Source: JBBSDV01 sp038240335
GTDB taxonomy: Bacteria; Chloroflexota; Dehalococcoidia; DSTF01; JACRBR01
DNA: 7,757 nucleotides
Reading direction: 5' to 3'
Assembly (NCBI GenBank): GCA_038240335.1
Contig: JBBSDV010000154.1
Coordinates: forward strand, 1-7,757
The first letter of the stretch is position 1. Every line of letters starts with the position of its first letter. This document shows positions 5,121-7,757 of the stretch, piece by piece. A program made the translations under genes and the position numbers. The notes below the pieces were generated by a model. It was given only the letters and a program-made list of their open reading frames with translations. It did no database searches and was not told where the DNA came from.

Positions 5121-7250
5121 TCAGCAGGGCCCGAATTTGCTCGCGATGAACGCGAGATCGCCGGCCGTGATCGAGCCGTCGCGGTTGACGTCGAAGTCGG
5201 CTACGTAGTTCGCCGTCGTTGAACTGCCAAAGGCGCCGGCGACGATCGCCAGATCCGCCGCGTTGACAACGTTGTTGTTGTCGACGCTCGAGACTTCCTT
5301 GCCGTCGTCGCAGATATCGCCGTCGGTATTGGCGACGAGCGGGTTGCTGTTATAGGCCTTGTACTCCACGTCGTCCTTGACGCCGTCGCCGTCCGTGTCG
5401 GCGCTCAGCGGGTTCGTGCCGATCGCAAGCTCGAACGGCGTCGACAAGTGGTCGCCATCGGCGTCATTCGCGGCAGCAGGGGTTGCGGGCTTCGAGAGCG
5501 GGTCGTTCGGATTCGAGCCGAGCGCGCACTCTGCCCCGTCGAGGACGCGATCGCCGTCGGTGTCGGCGACGAGCGGGTTTGTCGGTCCCGTGGCGGATGC
5601 GCACGGCGGACCGGCGGCCTCGATCGCGTTACTGATGCCGTCGTTGTCCGAATCGGCATCGCAGGCGTCACCGAGCGTGTCGGCGTTGATCGACGTGAGG
5701 TCGTCGAACCCATACTTGGGGTGCGGGAGCAGCGTAAAGTTTCGGTCGCTGTTCTGCTGGCCGGCATTTGCGACGGCGGGGCAGTTGTCGGCGGTGTCAG
5801 CGATGCCGTCGCCGTCGCTGTCGCCGCCGGGCAGCCAGAGCCGTGACGTAAACGTCAGCGGCGCGAGCGCCTGGGCATCGAGCGCGGCCGCGTTGGCAGC
5901 CGTCTCACCGGGGGCTTCGTAATAGAGGGTGCTCGAGGTGTTGAGATACGTCGTGCAACCGGCGATCCCGGGGTCGGTGCAGGGGACGGTGTTGTTGACG
6001 TACACGCCGCTCGAGGCGTACGACTGCGTGTCGCCGGTGCACTGCGTCGTCGTCGGGTTGGCATCGTCGAGGTAGTAGCTCGTGTAGCTGAACGAAGGAA
6101 TGTTCGTCGAGACGGAGCCGGCGATCACGACAGTTCCCTGGGCGCCGGTGATCATTTGCCATTGGATCTGACCGTTTAGGATGCCGGGATCAGGCACGCC
6201 GTCGACGGGAACACCGCCGGTGTTGAGGTCGTTGTAGTAGGTCATGCCCGCAGCGGCGGGGCTGTAGTCGTAGAAGTCCATGATGCTTGGGATGGAGTGG
6301 ACGCGCAGTTCGTTGTGGATGTCCTGCCGCTGCGCGTAAAAGATGTGATCGCGCTGCGTGTTCGGGCCGCTATTGGCGCCGATGTAGGAGCGGATGGCGC
6401 GCACGGGCCCGCTCTTGTTCGTCACGAATGCGCCCTCGAGCGGGCTGGCGGGGACGACGCCATCGAACGTGTCTTCGCTGCGCACACACTGCCCGGGCGC
6501 GAACATCGCTTTGTGGCGATCGAGGATGTCGACGCCCGTCGCACCCCCGGCCGTTATGTGCGTCTCATCATCCTGCCAGCGGTCGCCGAAGTGCTCGCTG
6601 TAGTTCGGCGACACGATGGTCGAGTTCTCAGGGTTCGGCGTTCCCGTGCTGCCCTTCTTGTACGTGAGCTTGTAGTCGCCGGAGAGCAGGTTGAAGTTGT
6701 ACGTGACGTAGGTTTGGCCAGCGCCGGGTGAGAGCGAGCCATCCTGTCGGAACAGATATACGAGGCCAGTCTGCGACGGCGCGAGCGGATCGGTGACCGT
6801 GATCTCGACGCCGCTGTGGGCGATGACGCCGAAGGGTTCGGAGAAGGAGGGCGCGTTGCCGCCGGCATCCTTCGCCATGAACGCGATCTCGTCGTTGGGA
6901 TCGATCTTCGGGTCGTTGTCGGCGCCGGTGAACGTACCGGTATCGGTGTAGACAAGCGACAAGACGCCGCTCGGTGCGGCGTTGTAAATGGTGCCGATGT
7001 CCTTGAGCGCGCGCTCATCGACCTGCACGGGCACCTGCGTCCAAGCGCCGGCATCATATTTGAATGCGACGAGGTCGCCGGGGGCGAGGCCCTGCATTGC
7101 CGGCACGTCGGCGCCGGTCAGGACGACGGGATCCTCGGGCCGGTTGAGGGTACTCGAGCCGGACGCCTGCGCTGCTTGCCGGGGCGAGACCGAGAGGGCG
7201 GAGAGCGCGGCGATGGCGAAAAGAGCGAGCAGGCTCGCGTACGTTCGCAT
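5121..7250 (-). CDS. Secreted protein with thrombospondin type-3 repeats and C-terminal dockerin-like module
   Basis: A 709-residue exported protein. Residues 1-29 form a Sec signal (Arg, then hydrophobic run, with AQA-SG as a likely cleavage site). Residues about 38-470 are a large region I cannot assign; it begins with PVVLTGADVPA and contains VPVQVDER (73-80), with many Tyr, Asn, Ser and Thr residues as in beta-rich surface proteins. Residues 477-650 carry Asp-rich Ca-binding repeats of thrombospondin type-3 kind (DSDGDGIADTADNCP; ADTDGDG units). Residues 655-709 resemble a type-I dockerin: two F-hand loops, the second canonical (DVNRDGSITAGDL, D687/N689/D691/D698), the first degenerate with Ser655 at position 1, each followed by a helix. 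The start ATG at 7248-7250 has GAGG 7 nt upstream (7258-7261). It may be transcribed with the phosphatase gene. Likely role: a calcium-stabilised surface or matrix protein; no catalytic motif is recognised. Confidence 0.9.
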   Translation of the reverse strand: MRTYASLLALFAIAALSALSVSPRQAAQASGSSTLNRPEDPVVLTGADVPAMQGLAPGDLVAFKYDAGAWTQVPVQVDERALKDIGTIYNAAPSGVLSLVYTDTGTFTGADNDPKIDPNDEIAFMAKDAGGNAPSFSEPFGVIAHSGVEITVTDPLAPSQTGLVYLFRQDGSLSPGAGQTYVTYNFNLLSGDYKLTYKKGSTGTPNPENSTIVSPNYSEHFGDRWQDDETHITAGGATGVDILDRHKAMFAPGQCVRSEDTFDGVVPASPLEGAFVTNKSGPVRAIRSYIGANSGPNTQRDHIFYAQRQDIHNELRVHSIPSIMDFYDYSPAAAGMTYYNDLNTGGVPVDGVPDPGILNGQIQWQMITGAQGTVVIAGSVSTNIPSFSYTSYYLDDANPTTTQCTGDTQSYASSGVYVNNTVPCTDPGIAGCTTYLNTSSTLYYEAPGETAANAAALDAQALAPLTFTSRLWLPGGDSDGDGIADTADNCPAVANAGQQNSDRNFTLLPHPKYGFDDLTSINADTLGDACDADSDNDGISNAIEAAGPPCASATGPTNPLVADTDGDRVLDGAECALGSNPNDPLSKPATPAAANDADGDHLSTPFELAIGTNPLSADTDGDGVKDDVEYKAYNSNPLVANTDGDICDDGKEVSSVDNNNVVNAADLAIVAGAFGSSTTANYVADFDVNRDGSITAGDLAFIASKFGPC
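5301..5582 (-). repeat. Coding repeats of the calcium-binding TSP3 region
   Basis: Three related units with the pattern [T/S]-N-P-L-x-A-[D/N]-T-D-G-D occupy residues 557-572, 612-627 and 635-650 of the dockerin protein (DNA 5535-5582, 5370-5417, 5301-5348). Their DNA is also similar on the plus strand (GTCGCCGTCGGTGTCGGCG-like stretches). Two further Asp-rich segments (residues 477-502 and 526-546) lie upstream. Each unit should bind Ca through the Asp side chains. The unequal spacing (55 and 23 residues) suggests insertion of intervening segments. Confidence 0.75.
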
Positions 7251-7372
7251 TGGGCAACCTCACGTCGTGCAACGGCAACCGGCGCGGGCAGCCGAGAGCG
7301 AATTCTCCCCCAAGAAGTGAGCGCATCTTACAGCATCTGAACGATGGCGCGTTCCCGAAAGGCACATCCGCC

Positions 7373-7389
7373 CGTCAAAGGCGCGTCAA
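7373..7389 (-). repeat. TTGACG direct repeat upstream of the dockerin gene
   Basis: TTGACG occurs twice on the minus strand (7384-7389 and 7373-7378), 11 bp apart, about one helical turn. Each resembles a -35 hexamer, but no -10-like hexamer is found 16-18 nt further on; the nearest AT-rich hexamer, TAAGAT, is at 7325-7330. A regulator-binding pair is an alternative. The rest of 7251-7457 shows only the Shine-Dalgarno site of the dockerin gene and the hairpins. Confidence 0.25.
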
Positions 7390-7399
7390 GAGTGAAGGA

Positions 7400-7427
7400 C
7401 TCACGGTTGTGAGCGCCACGAGTGGCG
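7400..7427 (-). terminator. Tandem hairpins after the GH3 gene, possible terminator
   Basis: Two adjacent perfect inverted repeats: CGCCAC (7414-7419) with GTGGCG (7422-7427), and CTCAC (7400-7404) with GTGAG (7409-7413), loop of four. On the minus strand they lie 30-58 nt after the GH3 stop codon, and the sequence that follows (TCCTTCACTCTT) is pyrimidine-rich but lacks a real U-run. They could end the GH3 transcript or stabilise its 3' end. Confidence 0.35.
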
Positions 7428-7457
7428 GTGCGATGCGTCGTGGAGCTACCGCGTCGG

Positions 7458-7757
7458 CTAGCGGCAACCGGCGTCGGTCGCCGCTGCCGCCAGGTCCGCG
7501 ACGAACGCCGCGTGCGCGGGCGCGCCGATCACGTCAAGCGACGGCGCGGGTTGGGAAAGGATGCGCTGCTTCGCCGAGATGATGCGCGCGACCGACGCGT
7601 CGAGCCGCGCCTGACTGATCCGGCCGTCCGAAAGAGCCTGCATGATCGCGGCATGGATCGACGCGATGTCGCCGGCGTCCTTCGCCAGCACGATATCGAC
7701 GCCGGCCTGCAGCGCGATGACGGCTGCCTCAGCGGAGGTCCAGCGGGATTGGATCGC
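7458..7757 (-). CDS. Glycoside hydrolase family 3 / beta-N-acetylhexosaminidase (NagZ-like), C-terminal fragment
   Basis: Partial gene that enters from the right edge; 99 codons are visible to the TAG at 7458-7460. The reading frame is open through the window end, so the GTG at 7689-7691 is an internal Val and not a start. The sequence AEAAVIALQAGVDIVLAKD, then a helix with ALSDGRISQARLDASVARI and ISAKQRIL, is the typical last part of the GH3 TIM barrel, where NagZ and relatives read A-x-x-A-x-x-AG-x-D and G-x-[IL]-x-x-x-R-[IL]-[DN]-x-S-[VL]-x-R-[IL]-[IL]-x-x-K. Such enzymes cleave beta-linked sugars, often N-acetylglucosamine in wall recycling. The catalytic Asp and His lie outside the window. 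After the family core, about 35 residues rich in Ala follow before the stop. Exact substrate is uncertain. Confidence 0.85.
   Translation of the reverse strand, partial: AIQSRWTSAEAAVIALQAGVDIVLAKDAGDIASIHAAIMQALSDGRISQARLDASVARIISAKQRILSQPAPSLDVIGAPAHAAFVADLAAAATDAGCR

Noticed and set aside
5359..5922. Ser/Ala-rich plus-strand frame with repeated SPSVSA words
   Set aside because: The repeats are the reverse complement of the Asp-rich calcium-binding repeats of the real gene.

Overview
The window is GC-rich, gene-dense bacterial DNA. Two of its genes appear to start with TTG, and short Shine-Dalgarno cores sit about 7 nt from several starts. A dihydroorotate dehydrogenase is found together with secreted dockerin/thrombospondin-3 proteins. 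This would fit an environmental Chloroflexota-type bacterium, but that is an impression from protein style, not a measured assignment. There are five complete genes and two partial ones at the edges. I see no rRNA, tRNA, CRISPR array, insertion sequence or phage gene.

Layout: (1) 1-143 (+), the C-terminal end of a universal stress protein. (2) 154-1833 (-), a multi-pass GT39/ArnT-like glycosyltransferase that converges on the stress gene with a 10-bp gap. (3) 2020-2706 (-), a PHP-domain phosphoesterase upstream of the glycosyltransferase on the same strand. (4) A 383-bp divergent intergenic region with a TATACT box at a similar distance before each flanking gene. (5) 3090-4010 (+), pyrD, dihydroorotate dehydrogenase of class-1 type but with Ser in place of the catalytic Cys. 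(6) 4077-5054 (-), a lipoprotein metallophosphatase. (7) 5121-7250 (-), a large secreted protein with an unassigned N-terminal region, Ca-binding thrombospondin type-3 repeats and a C-terminal dockerin-like module. (8) 7458-7757 (-), the C-terminal end of a GH3/NagZ-like glycosidase, followed by tandem hairpins that may terminate it.

The left half is mostly cytoplasmic or membrane metabolism (stress response, lipid-linked glycosyl transfer, phosphoester hydrolysis, pyrimidine synthesis). The right half encodes exported or surface proteins on one strand: phosphatase lipoprotein, dockerin/TSP3 protein and GH3 enzyme. The dockerin protein and phosphatase could be co-transcribed (66-bp gap). The GH3 gene is separated from them by 207 bp with possible terminator hairpins. 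I found no clear multi-gene defence or novel operonic system. The most notable points are the Ser-type PyrD, the stress protein with a replaced nucleotide-binding signature, and the uncharacterised dockerin-bearing surface protein.
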